From positions 1 through 46,430 of the forward strand of contig CAJXVR010000017.1 in assembly GCA_913061285.1 (NCBI GenBank): a stretch of DNA of 46,430 nucleotides, read 5' to 3'. This stretch comes from an uncultured Verrucomicrobiota bacterium. Its GTDB lineage: Bacteria > Verrucomicrobiota > Verrucomicrobiia > Limisphaerales > AAA164-E04. Made by a program: the position numbers and the translations under genes. The notes beneath the pieces are model-generated. The model was not told the origin of the DNA. It did not search any database and saw only the letters and a program-made list of their open reading frames with translations. Position 1 is the first letter of the stretch. Each line of letters begins with the position of its first letter. Below are positions 17,401 to 24,762 of the stretch, piece by piece.

Positions 17401-17757
17401 TTCCGTTGGCAGTGGGCGGTTGGCTCGAAGGAAAAGCAAGGCGGTTTCTTCGAGGCGGGCTTTTCCTTTGCAATCAAGTAGTTTGGGCCACCATTCCTCA
17501 CCAGCGAAGTCTTTGCGGCTTAGCGAAATACGTTCGAAATAGTCGTCAAGAAGCAGAAAGGCGCGTTGTGAATCGCTACACTTGGAGAATTGCTCCAAGA
17601 GTGCCTTTCGATCTTCGATATCGGTCTTGGAATCAGAGAGTTCGCGACGGAGATCGGCGAGCGCCCCATACGTCTTGTCGAGGACGACGTTGTGAGAATC
17701 GTACTTCGCACTCGTTGTAGAACGACTGCTACTTCCTGTTTTTCTGCCTCTGGGCAT
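14479..17757 (-). CDS. SNF2/SWI2-family DEAD/DEAH-box helicase
   Basis: A 1092-residue protein. The C-terminal half is a complete SNF2 ATPase: LADDMGLGKTLQTLCWI (motif I), VICPASVLHNWRREAAKF (Ia), IILDEAQYIKNPTAQ (II, DEAQ), LALTGTPLENRLLDLWSIVD (III), then the second RecA lobe with VLIFSQFVQMLQILEKE and SLRAAGTGLNLTTASYVV and motif VI DRSHRIGQTQTVNAYRLI. The N-terminal roughly 600 residues are not recognised, though the stretch just before motif I (SLRPYQQDGFDFLCHL) is typical. Bacterial SNF2 proteins of the RapA/HepA-like type move along DNA or act on RNA polymerase or chromosome structure; none of the neighbours fixes the role. It lies upstream of rplU on the same strand but rplU has its own promoter. 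Confidence 0.92.
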   Translation of the reverse strand: MPRGRKTGSSSRSTTSAKYDSHNVVLDKTYGALADLRRELSDSKTDIEDRKALLEQFSKCSDSQRAFLLLDDYFERISLSRKDFAGEEWWPKLLDCKGKARLEETALLFLRANRPLPTELIAHANWDRLAEVEEAEKDHAFVSELETWLLPPKPVHLDAPRASIRAISEVAELEADSPLKQLIVRLAVFRPRSGEKFRTLGEVTDLTNRASHERELFPNEDWEFIQWLSEAFVDADPELTQIQLQGLDLLQWLARWGSVGRLEYDKNGTPLHFNGQMAELTPQLEKLDDELCFTHALKLPSKKALPLTHGVYFSGQPAIVLAGDEFYILKNAPTAGLLSQLNHKPVIAVTKLSHRLLTHLRKNAVGSKSHWDELCISHTAKPQLIFELENDTVRLRLTAISDHDATEWQWNGHEWQKLTKAKKKKGRTVEKPEFLDDSRLDDATEWLRRLDWFTPEPGVWIGDANENFLNVLADAWPDRPSTADYLGNTAFQRLFLSPKRLKPKLVMNGSGIDWLSVSAEWEQEGMKLSEADLQRLQSATGRFVKLPDGGWVELDANAVQSAQETMAELGVDGLANDPQKVSLIHAAQLQEDTLSQFGKNAKVKALKNKLTNFKGIPTTKVPASVEASLRPYQQDGFDFLCHLTHLKLGGILADDMGLGKTLQTLCWITYQLEQRKKKKKSPALVICPASVLHNWRREAAKFAPHLKVLVLESGLARHTLRKQIPEHDIIITNYALLRRDLEALQKFDFSAIILDEAQYIKNPTAQVTKSVKQLHANQRLALTGTPLENRLLDLWSIVDFVQPGYLGKQAKFTEVYEPKGDNVDDQARIARKRLSAKLRPILLRRMKTQVAKDLPERIDERRDCELTEAQRKLYLAELRRSRDQVFKAMKQKGLAKSKMHVLAALTRLRQICCHPQLVGSDAGSGKTDTLIELLEPLLAEGQKVLIFSQFVQMLQILEKECKARDLPTYLLTGQTKNRMDIVNEFQNDKEASIFLLSLRAAGTGLNLTTASYVVLYDPWWNPAVEAQAIDRSHRIGQTQTVNAYRLISPGTVEEKIWELQQRKAQTISDVLGEEGFARNLTSTDLEFLFSEE

Positions 17758-18200
17758 AGTGATGCTATCGTGATTAAGTTAAAACAAAGCCATCCCTCAA
17801 AGTGATGGGGATCCCCGATCTAGGGCCCTTCGTGGAGCTTGTCTTTATCCCGCGTGCCTCCCTCGAGCGAGTTTGGCTGCCTGTGTTCGCGAGTAACGTG
17901 TAGCGATGACGCCACGTTGGTAAGTATAATGTCTAGGGACGCGTCTATGTTCAATATAAAAATGGTTAATTAACGAGAAAGGTGCCGCGTCTTTGATTGA
18001 ATGCATCCCCGGGTAGCGGCGGAAACGTTGTGTTTTCGCAGTGATTTCACTGTTCTCGGAATACGAAATGACCTGGTGTCGGTAGAAGGAATAATCTAAA
18101 AAGATTCAGGCTTCTAGGCCGTGAAGGTCTAAAAATACGACCAGTGGACGCGCTTGAAAAGAGGGCCTTTGGGTGATGAGCGACTGAGCTGGAGACTTGA
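17758..18200. other. 443-bp intergenic region, no gene seen
   Basis: Upstream of the SNF2 gene and downstream of hpnH, both on the minus strand. It is AT-richer in its middle part (TTAATTAACG, TATAAAAATGG, TATAAT at 17926-17931). Small dyads are present: GGGGATCCCC at 17807-17816, CAGTGA/TCACTG and AATCT/AGATT. On the minus strand TTGAAC followed after 17 bases by CATTAT could be a weak promoter for the SNF2 gene. I found no tRNA, known ncRNA motif or protein-like frame. Confidence 0.4.
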
Positions 18201-19553
18201 TCAGTCTTTCTTGGCAGCAGCGATTTTTTCGAGCAAATCGTCTCGCTGAGAGGTGTCCCCGCCAGAGCCACAGCTTCCTCCAGAGGGCTCGGAGATCGCG
18301 GCCTTGGCCTCTGCCAAATGACCCTTCCCGATTGAGACCCCATTGAACGCCTTGATGTTGCGTCCCTCGAGATAGGGTTTTGGACGGGCTCCAAAATTGT
18401 ATTTGATGTTCTTCCAGAGATCACCGGCTTGAGCGTTGGTGCCAAGGGCTCCGCTGGGATCGAATCCGCAGTGAACCATGCAATTTTCGCATCGAGAATC
18501 TCGAGCCACACCGTCCTCAACGCCGTAGGTTTCCCATTTGACGTTGTCCAGCATGCCCTGAAAGGTGGGGTAGTGCCCATCCGTCATGAGGTAACAAGGA
18601 GCCTTCCAACCAGCGATGTTTCTCGTCGGAATCGCCCATGCTGAACACGATAGCTCTCGTTTTCCGGCAAGAAACTCTTGGTAGACCGGTGTGCCAAGGA
18701 TCGTGAATTTCTCTCCCCACTCTTCAATTTTGGCAAACTTCTCCCGAGTCATTTTTCGCGTCAAAAAGAAATCCTCTGGCTGTTTGCCAAGCCGCGAGAC
18801 CATATCTTTCTTAGCTGCATCGTAGTCGTAGCCGGGAGAGATGGTGTGACCGTCTAGCTCAAGTGAGGAAAGATAGGCGAACATATCTTCGATCTCTTTG
18901 ACATTGGTTTCCTTATAGACGGTGGTGTTGGAGGCAACTTGGTAGCCCATCATCTTCGCCATTTTGATGGCGGCGACACACTCCTTGAAAACTCCTTCTC
19001 GTTCAACGATCAGGTCGTGGGTGTATTCTAGTCCGTCAACATGGACGTTCCAATAAAGCCAGGACGAGGGAGCGATCGTCGGCCGATCTCCCTTCTTCCC
19101 TTGGCGGATGACATCAATGTCTTTTTCCGATATGAGTTCTTCCTTGAGGAGCTTGGCGAGCAAGGGTTCAGTGCTGGAGCTGTAGATCGCTGCGAGATGA
19201 TCCCGCATTTTTTTCCGCATGAACATTCCGTTCGTGCAGATGTAGACAATGCGAGATTGCTCTCGAAGACCGGCGACAAGTTCTTCGATCTTTGGATAAA
19301 TGAGCGGTTCACCTCCACAGATTGATACCATCGGCGCATCGCACTCGGTGGCGGAACCCAGACAGTCTTCCAGGCTCATCATATCCTTGAGACTCGTTGA
19401 GTATTCGCGGATGCGGCCACAGCCGGTGCAGGTTAGATTGCACGTATGCAAGGGCTCGAGTTGCAGAACCATGGCGAATTTGGGTGTTCGCCGTAGTTTG
19501 TGTTTGATGATGTGTCCGGCGATTTTCGCCGTCAGCGCCAAGGGAAATCTCAT
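18201..19553 (-). CDS. hpnH: Radical SAM protein, HpnH-like (adenosylhopane synthase family)
   Basis: A 450-residue radical SAM enzyme. The [4Fe-4S] motif is CNLTCTGCGRI with C38, C42 and C45; ICGGEPLIYP is the SAM GGEP motif; and YICTNGMFMRKKM, LYWNVHVDGLEYTHD, VDGHTISPGYDYDAA-type sequence (here LDGHTISPGYDYDAA), WAIPTRNIAGWKAPCYL and CENCMVHCGFD match HpnH almost stretch by stretch, including the DUF3463 region. HpnH adds the adenosyl group to diploptene, giving adenosylhopane, the first step to extended hopanoids. Compared with typical HpnH there are about 35 extra residues between the TNGMF and WNVHVDG motifs, and a longer Gly/Ser-rich C-terminal tail. No other hopanoid gene is in the window. 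It follows a small lipoprotein gene by 9 bases. Confidence 0.85.
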   Translation of the reverse strand: MRFPLALTAKIAGHIIKHKLRRTPKFAMVLQLEPLHTCNLTCTGCGRIREYSTSLKDMMSLEDCLGSATECDAPMVSICGGEPLIYPKIEELVAGLREQSRIVYICTNGMFMRKKMRDHLAAIYSSSTEPLLAKLLKEELISEKDIDVIRQGKKGDRPTIAPSSWLYWNVHVDGLEYTHDLIVEREGVFKECVAAIKMAKMMGYQVASNTTVYKETNVKEIEDMFAYLSSLELDGHTISPGYDYDAAKKDMVSRLGKQPEDFFLTRKMTREKFAKIEEWGEKFTILGTPVYQEFLAGKRELSCSAWAIPTRNIAGWKAPCYLMTDGHYPTFQGMLDNVKWETYGVEDGVARDSRCENCMVHCGFDPSGALGTNAQAGDLWKNIKYNFGARPKPYLEGRNIKAFNGVSIGKGHLAEAKAAISEPSGGSCGSGGDTSQRDDLLEKIAAAKKD

Positions 19554-19562
19554 TGGAATGTG

Positions 19563-19787
19563 CTAGTTTGAAGCCAGTTGTAGGCTGGCGTTCTCGATAC
19601 TCTCGTCAAATTCAGCGGGAGTAGGTTCCAGTGCCGGCTCTTCGACCGGTGCATGAATGAGACCTGGTAACAGAATCGAGGCCGGGGAAACCCCATGCGA
19701 CGCGTTCACGCCGCCGCAGCCCGTCAAGGCCACTGCCACGAGTGTGCCCGCGAGGCAATGCAGAATAGGTTTCCACTTCAAAGTCAT
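19563..19787 (-). CDS. Small lipoprotein upstream of hpnH
   Basis: A 74-residue protein read from ATG 19787. A TTG at 19811 in the same frame would add eight residues but is not needed, since GGAG lies just before the ATG (closely spaced). The signal peptide MTLKWKPILHCLAGTLVAVA ends in the lipobox LTGC, with C24 as lipidated residue. The mature part starts GGVNASHGVSPASILLPGLI, a hydrophobic conserved-looking stretch, and ends in an acidic, helical tail rich in Glu. Similar tiny lipoproteins occur beside hopanoid or envelope genes, as far as I recall, but the role is unknown. It is the first gene of a unit with hpnH (9-base gap). Confidence 0.7.
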   Translation of the reverse strand: MTLKWKPILHCLAGTLVAVALTGCGGVNASHGVSPASILLPGLIHAPVEEPALEPTPAEFDESIENASLQLASN

Positions 19788-20210
19788 CTCTCCAATATAG
19801 TTTTGTTCCAAGTCCGTGCAACAAGAAATCGTTGGTGGTTTGGTAAACCCGACTCTCTGGGAGTCAGATTTTGACGTTATGGGACTTCTTAGAGCGGATC
19901 AGACGGGCTCCAGGTCGCTTCGAAGTGGGGGAGTAAACCGAGCTATTTGCCCCGGAAACTGCGATTCTCTTCTCCGGTTGACACAGTGTCTAGGTCTTTG
20001 ATGGGCTTAGACTTCGGTAGATAGGCTCAAGTACGGATCGGAGCGATCTCGGGAAACGACGGCTGTCTCGTCCGGCGATATTGCAACAATCCCTTCGTAT
20101 GTCTCCCCCGTTGTCCCCGGAACCCCCTAAGCTTAATTTGGTCGGGTGGCCTCGACTTCTTCTTGCTGGCGACTCCTTCTGTCGACTACGGTTCCTCATT
20201 GAACTTGACA
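19788..20210. other. 423-bp divergent intergenic region
   Basis: It lies between the minus-strand lipoprotein-hpnH unit and the plus-strand S9 peptidase and must carry both promoters. A TTGACA is at 19978-19983 on the plus strand, but no convincing -10 lies at the right distance. GACTC/GAGTC forms a small hairpin near 19850. On the minus strand TATATT lies about 8 bases before the lipoprotein ATG, too close for an ordinary promoter with leader. No protein-like frame was seen. Confidence 0.35.
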
Positions 20211-22292
20211 ATGAAGATGATGAACGTGAATCGAATCCGTTTGATAGGCTCTAGCTTTTTGTTCTCAGTAATCGCGTGCCTCACGGCGGAGGAGACTCGT
20301 ATGAGTCCTGAGCTATTGTGGAAGCTAGGACGGTTGGGAGGGGCCAGCATCTCTGCGGATGGAGAACGAGTGGCTTATACCGTTCGCCGCTATGAGTTGG
20401 CAGAGGATAAGGGTACGACGAGTCTTTTTCTTCGGCATTTGGATCGGGGTGATACGGTCGAGCTGGTGAAGGATTGGCCAAGTATTGGCGAGATTCAATT
20501 TGCGGAATCTCCTTTCGGGGAACGACTTTTTTTTGTTGGCAATCAAGGATTGAGTGACGATGAAACGGCTCAGGCTTGGTCCTTGAACCCGCTGGATGGC
20601 GGCCTAGTAAGGCTCACTGAGATTGAGGATGGCCTGGCTAACCTCAAGGTATCCCCTACCGGGAAGCACATCGCTTTCACGCTAGAAATCAAGATGGATC
20701 AGGAGGTCACGGAGATTTACGAGGACTTGCCCAAAGCCGATGCTCGGATCATTGATTCACTCATGTTCCGCCATTGGAATGCTTGGCATGACTTCAAGTA
20801 CACGCATCTCCATGTGGCCCCCATCGGAACGGATGGTCGAGCCGGTACGCCGGTCGATTTGATGGAAGGCTTGCGAGCGAATTGCCCGGTTCCTCCGTTC
20901 AACGGTTCCGAGCAGTTCAACTGGTCTCCAGATGGCCTCGAGATTGCCTATACAGCGAAGATTGTTGAAGACTGGGCTGAATCGACCGATAGCGATATCT
21001 ACCTGGTTCGGGTCAACAATCCCTCTTCAGCCACGAACATTACCAAGGGGATGTTGGGTTACGATAACAACCCGGTCTACTCTCCTGATGGCAGCCGAAT
21101 CGCGTTTCATTCGATGGAACGGCCGAGTTTCGAATCGGATCGGAATCGTATCATGGTCTTTAATCGAACGACTAGCGCTCTCTTGGATGCGACTAAAGGG
21201 TTAGACCGGACTGCTCACGGAGCCACGTGGACCGGTGACAGCACGGGAATTCTGTTCGGATCTGAAACCGGTGGGACGGGGCAATTGTTTCGTGTGAGCT
21301 CGAAAGGCGGGAACTTAGGGCAATTGAGTTTTGGGCGTTATAATTGGGGATTAGTCGGTCTACTACCGGACGGTCGGAGAGCGCTTGTATCGTTCATGAA
21401 TATGGAACGCCCCAAAGAGCTAGCCATCATGAATCTGGCGACGGGCGTTCACGAGGCGATTACCGATATCAATGGGGAGATCTATGAATCCTTAGAGCTT
21501 CCGACGGTCGAAGAGCGATGGGTGAAGGCCACTGATGGAAAACGAATTCACAACTGGGTGATCTATCCTCCGGGCTTTGACAGATCAAAAAAGTGGCCTT
21601 TGCTTGTTTATTGTCAGGGCGGGCCGCAGGGGCAGATTGGGCAATGGTTTTCCTATCGTTGGAATTTCCACCTCATGGCGGCTCAAGGTTATGTGGTTGT
21701 GGCACCCAACCGGCGTGGTCTTCCCGGTTTTGGGCGCGAATGGAATGATCAGATCAGTGGCGATTGGGGCGGGCAAGCCATGCAAGATCTATTGGCATCG
21801 ACGGATGCGATGTTGGCCGAGTCGTACATTGATTCGGATCGAACCGGAGCCATCGGAGCGAGCTTCGGTGGCTATTCAGTGTATTGGCTGATGGGAAACC
21901 ACGAGGACCGATTCAAGACCATGATCGCCCATTGTGGGGTCTTCAATCTCGAGTCGATGTACGGATCGACCGAAGAGCTTTTCTTTGTGAACTGGGATTT
22001 GGGTGGGCCCTATTGGAAGAGTGATGAAGTTCAACGGGACTATGATCGTTTTTCCCCACATCGCTTTGTGCGATCTTGGAACACTCCTTTAATGGTGATT
22101 CATGGACAGAAGGATTTTCGAGTGCCTGTGACCCAGGGAATTGAAGCTTTCACAGCAGCTCAAGTGAACGATATTCCGTCTCGCTTCCTTTACTTTCCTA
22201 ATGAAGGGCACTGGGTCATGAAGCCTCAGAACGGTGTGCTGTGGCATCGAGTCTTCTTCGAGTGGCTCGGACGATACTGCCACCCTCATTGA
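20211..22292 (+). CDS. S9-family (prolyl oligopeptidase-type) secreted peptidase
   Basis: A 693-residue serine peptidase with the S9C (acylaminoacyl-peptidase-like) layout. From ATG 20211 the N-terminus MKMMNVNRIRLIGSSFLFSV is a signal peptide ending near CLTAEET. Residues about 40-420 form a beta-propeller with WD/TolB-like repeats (NWSPDGLEIAYTAKI, PVYSPDGSRIAFHS). The C-terminal alpha/beta hydrolase has nucleophile Ser551 in IGASFGGYSVYWLMG, Asp635 in HGQKDFRVPV and His667 in NEGHWVMKP, so the triad is complete. It probably degrades peptides in the periplasm or outside the cell. An upstream in-frame start at 20163 was rejected since it would place the signal peptide 16 residues in. The 3' end meets the convergent transporter gene with only 9 bases between. 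Confidence 0.9.
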   Translation: MKMMNVNRIRLIGSSFLFSVIACLTAEETRMSPELLWKLGRLGGASISADGERVAYTVRRYELAEDKGTTSLFLRHLDRGDTVELVKDWPSIGEIQFAESPFGERLFFVGNQGLSDDETAQAWSLNPLDGGLVRLTEIEDGLANLKVSPTGKHIAFTLEIKMDQEVTEIYEDLPKADARIIDSLMFRHWNAWHDFKYTHLHVAPIGTDGRAGTPVDLMEGLRANCPVPPFNGSEQFNWSPDGLEIAYTAKIVEDWAESTDSDIYLVRVNNPSSATNITKGMLGYDNNPVYSPDGSRIAFHSMERPSFESDRNRIMVFNRTTSALLDATKGLDRTAHGATWTGDSTGILFGSETGGTGQLFRVSSKGGNLGQLSFGRYNWGLVGLLPDGRRALVSFMNMERPKELAIMNLATGVHEAITDINGEIYESLELPTVEERWVKATDGKRIHNWVIYPPGFDRSKKWPLLVYCQGGPQGQIGQWFSYRWNFHLMAAQGYVVVAPNRRGLPGFGREWNDQISGDWGGQAMQDLLASTDAMLAESYIDSDRTGAIGASFGGYSVYWLMGNHEDRFKTMIAHCGVFNLESMYGSTEELFFVNWDLGGPYWKSDEVQRDYDRFSPHRFVRSWNTPLMVIHGQKDFRVPVTQGIEAFTAAQVNDIPSRFLYFPNEGHWVMKPQNGVLWHRVFFEWLGRYCHPH

Positions 22293-22301
22293 GCTTAACC
22301 A

Positions 22302-23672
22302 CTATTCATAGCCTAGCTTGACTCCCAGCATCAGGGCGATGATGGCAATCAGGTACAGTTTGGCCATCAGAGGGAGTACGAATTGAAGCCAGCGATGGTA
22401 GGGAATCCTGCCAAGCGCCAGCATGCCCATGAGGAGCGCATTTGTAGGGACGATCGCATTCATGAATCCGTCCCCAAGTTGGTAAGCGAGAACCGCTGTT
22501 TGCCTCGTGATGCCGGTGAGATCAGCCAACGGTGCCATGATAGGCATGGTGACATAGGCTTGACCGGAGCCGGAAGGGATCAGGAGATTGCAGACGCTCT
22601 GTACTCCCAGCATACCAACGGCCGATAGGTAGGCGTTGCCGCCTTCCAAGGTGCTGGCGATGTGGTGGATGATGGTATCAATGACTTGCCCATCCGTGAG
22701 AACGGTTTCGATCGTTCGCGCAAATCCGATCAGCAAAGCTGTCGTGGTCATGTCGGCAGCTCCTTGACAAAAAGCCTCGGCGCTCACATTCAACGAAAGC
22801 CTAGCGGCAATGGCGCTGAGGATGGCTGTCCCCAGAAAAACGGCGCAAAGTTCGGTGAGGTACCATTCCCATCGGGCAACGCCGACCACGAAGAGACTGA
22901 TTCCCGCGAGAAAAATTCCCAAGACCAAAAGGCGGCGACCTGTGAACTGGGAATCCGCCGGGATCTTGAAGCCGTGGGTGTAGTCCACATCGGAGACTAA
23001 GCTGGTGGATGGAGTACTACGGACCTGTTTGGCATAAGCCATGAGATGATGGATGCCGACAGCGAGGCAAACCAAGAGGAGTAGCCAACGGAATCCTTGT
23101 CCGGAGGTTAGCGGGAGTCCGGCGATGTCTTGAGCAATCAAGACCGTAAAGGGGTTGAGAGCGGCACATCCGTAGCCGATGGCAGCGCCGATGTAGACTA
23201 TCCCCATGGCTACGATGGCGTCCATCTTCAACGCCAGGCACATGGTGACGAGGATGGGAATGAAGGGCATGTACTCCTCTGCCATACCGACACTTGTTGA
23301 TCCGAGAGAGCAGAGAATCGTCATTCCTGCGACAAGATAGAGTGGATTGTGCCCCAAGCGCCGGATCGAGGCGCCAATGAGAGCGTCGATTGCGCCGGTT
23401 GCTCGCAACACTTGAATCACGCCCCCGACAATGAAGACGAAAAAAATCACATCGGCCGCCTTTTCCATACCCTTCGGTATCGACGTCAATGCCGCATGCC
23501 AAGGGAGCGATGCCGCTTCGACCTCTTGATACGTCCCAGGCAATACCTTGCGGTCATCTCGCTCGAAGTTTCCCCGAGGGAGCACATAAGTGAAGACCTG
23601 AGCAATGATGATCATCGCAAAGATCAAGATCAGTGGATGAGGCAAGCGAGAGAGTTTTGAGGCTTCGTTCAT
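22302..23672 (-). CDS. YfcC/DcuC-family carrier (C4-dicarboxylate anaerobic carrier fold)
   Basis: A 456-residue inner-membrane protein with about a dozen hydrophobic segments. It fits the YfcC/DcuC family: HPLILIFAMIIIAQVFTYVL, the conserved PRGNFERDD loop, VIFFVFIVGGVIQVLRATGA, GSTSVGMAEEYMPFIPILVT, GYGCAALNPFTVLIAQDIAG and the closing LLIPSGSGQAYVTMPIMAPL with GDGFMNAIVPTNALLMGMLA. Family members move C4-dicarboxylates, basic amino acids or acetate-related anions; the substrate here cannot be told. It is convergent with the S9 peptidase and divergent from the thioesterase gene. Confidence 0.87.
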   Translation of the reverse strand: MNEASKLSRLPHPLILIFAMIIIAQVFTYVLPRGNFERDDRKVLPGTYQEVEAASLPWHAALTSIPKGMEKAADVIFFVFIVGGVIQVLRATGAIDALIGASIRRLGHNPLYLVAGMTILCSLGSTSVGMAEEYMPFIPILVTMCLALKMDAIVAMGIVYIGAAIGYGCAALNPFTVLIAQDIAGLPLTSGQGFRWLLLLVCLAVGIHHLMAYAKQVRSTPSTSLVSDVDYTHGFKIPADSQFTGRRLLVLGIFLAGISLFVVGVARWEWYLTELCAVFLGTAILSAIAARLSLNVSAEAFCQGAADMTTTALLIGFARTIETVLTDGQVIDTIIHHIASTLEGGNAYLSAVGMLGVQSVCNLLIPSGSGQAYVTMPIMAPLADLTGITRQTAVLAYQLGDGFMNAIVPTNALLMGMLALGRIPYHRWLQFVLPLMAKLYLIAIIALMLGVKLGYE

Positions 23673-23736
23673 GGGGCCAAGGAAAATCTAATGAGAATAG
23701 AATAGTCAGCCCGTTTTCCAAACCCCAGGAGAATCT

Positions 23737-24207
23737 TTGACGTCAATCAAATCGTCCGTAGTCTTTGTCTTAATGATGGATGTCGCTGAATTACCCTTCA
23801 ATCAGTTTGTCGGAATCCTGAAGTGCCCCGAGCATGTGGAGGGCATCTTTTGCCTGCCAGCGGGGCCTCAATACCTGAATCACCTAGGGACCGTTCATGC
23901 GAGTGCCTTGTTCACTCTAGCTGAGGCCTCTAGTGGGCAGTTCCTAGCTCACCAATTAAAAGTGATTGCTAGTTCCATCGTCCCCGTACTACGCCGGGGA
24001 GAAATCAAATACCGGAAGCCGGCGACCGGAAGGATCTACTCGCGGGGCCGCTTTGTCAGCGATCACTGGGACCAATTTCATGACACCTACGAGCGGAAAC
24101 GACGGGCGCTTATTGCGTTTGTGATTGAGATCCTTGATCAGGAAGATGTCGTCGTTGCCCAAGGTTCATACGAATGGTTTGTGATGGAGCGGCCTCAAGA
24201 GGGCTAG
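23737..24207 (+). CDS. Hotdog-fold thioesterase-like protein
   Basis: A 156-residue protein with the hotdog arrangement: LPAGPQYLNHLGTVHASALF followed by TLAEASSGQFLAHQ, then strands with RRGEIKYRKPATGRIYSRGR and the end VVVAQGSYEWFVMERP. NHLGTVHASALFTLAE corresponds to the usual catalytic helix (H-G/N-G-x-x-A-x-L-x-E type), so thioester hydrolysis is plausible. Start: TTG at 23737 is preceded by AGGAGA with a 4-base gap, which is the best RBS near this gene, although ATG codons at 23773-23778 would give a shorter form that begins just before the fold. The ACT-domain gene follows after 48 bases. Confidence 0.75.
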   Translation: MTSIKSSVVFVLMMDVAELPFNQFVGILKCPEHVEGIFCLPAGPQYLNHLGTVHASALFTLAEASSGQFLAHQLKVIASSIVPVLRRGEIKYRKPATGRIYSRGRFVSDHWDQFHDTYERKRRALIAFVIEILDQEDVVVAQGSYEWFVMERPQEG

Positions 24208-24255
24208 ACTTTTCTCAGCCCCCTTGATTGTTCCCTTCGATTGTCGAATTGCTCT

Positions 24256-24699
24256 ATGAATGATCCGATTACAAATCTGGATGAATTGCTCCGGTCTCTG
24301 GAGCCGGAACGACACGAAGGGGCCTTCGTTTTCTGTTCACTCCCAGATTCGAGAGCTCTGCCAAGGCTTCGGTGCGTGGGGCAGTTTCTTGAAACGGAAG
24401 GCGTGACGGTGATCCTTTCAGAAGAGGATGCCTTACAGGAGGGACTAGAGGTTCTATTTCGAGCAGCCTGGATTACCCTAAAGGTGCACTCAGATCTCTC
24501 CGCGGTGGGACTGACGGCAGCAGTCGCAGGAGCGTTGGCGGCGAGACAGATTCCGTGCAATGTGGTTGCAGCGGCCTTTCATGATCATCTATTTGTGCCG
24601 ATAGAATCAGCGGAGGCGGCGATAGCCTGTTTAAAAGCCCTTCAAGTTGGTGAGCGGCAATCGGAAGGGTTTGAGGAGCTTGATTCGCGTGATGAATGA
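24256..24699 (+). CDS. ACT-domain protein (DUF2241/ACT_3 type)
   Basis: A 147-residue protein read from ATG 24256. It is the two-part ACT protein of the DUF2241 type: residues about 20-75 are the first half, with FVFCSLPDSRALP and VILSEEDA, and the second half is the well conserved AAWITLKVHSDLSAVGLTAA, VAGALAARQIPCNVVAAAFH and DHLFVPIESAEAAIACLKAL. ACT domains bind amino acids and regulate enzymes; stand-alone proteins of this kind have no settled role. It probably shares a transcript with the thioesterase upstream. Confidence 0.85.
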   Translation: MNDPITNLDELLRSLEPERHEGAFVFCSLPDSRALPRLRCVGQFLETEGVTVILSEEDALQEGLEVLFRAAWITLKVHSDLSAVGLTAAVAGALAARQIPCNVVAAAFHDHLFVPIESAEAAIACLKALQVGERQSEGFEELDSRDE

Positions 24700-24762
24700 T
24701 CCGTTTCCATTCTTTGCGCTCTTGATTCGACAAATCGTTGTGGAGCTGCATGATTTCAAGGC

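Noticed and set aside
17807-17816. GGGGATCCCC palindrome as an operator
   Set aside because: A ten-base palindrome is too short to stand out in this length of sequence and no second copy lies nearby.
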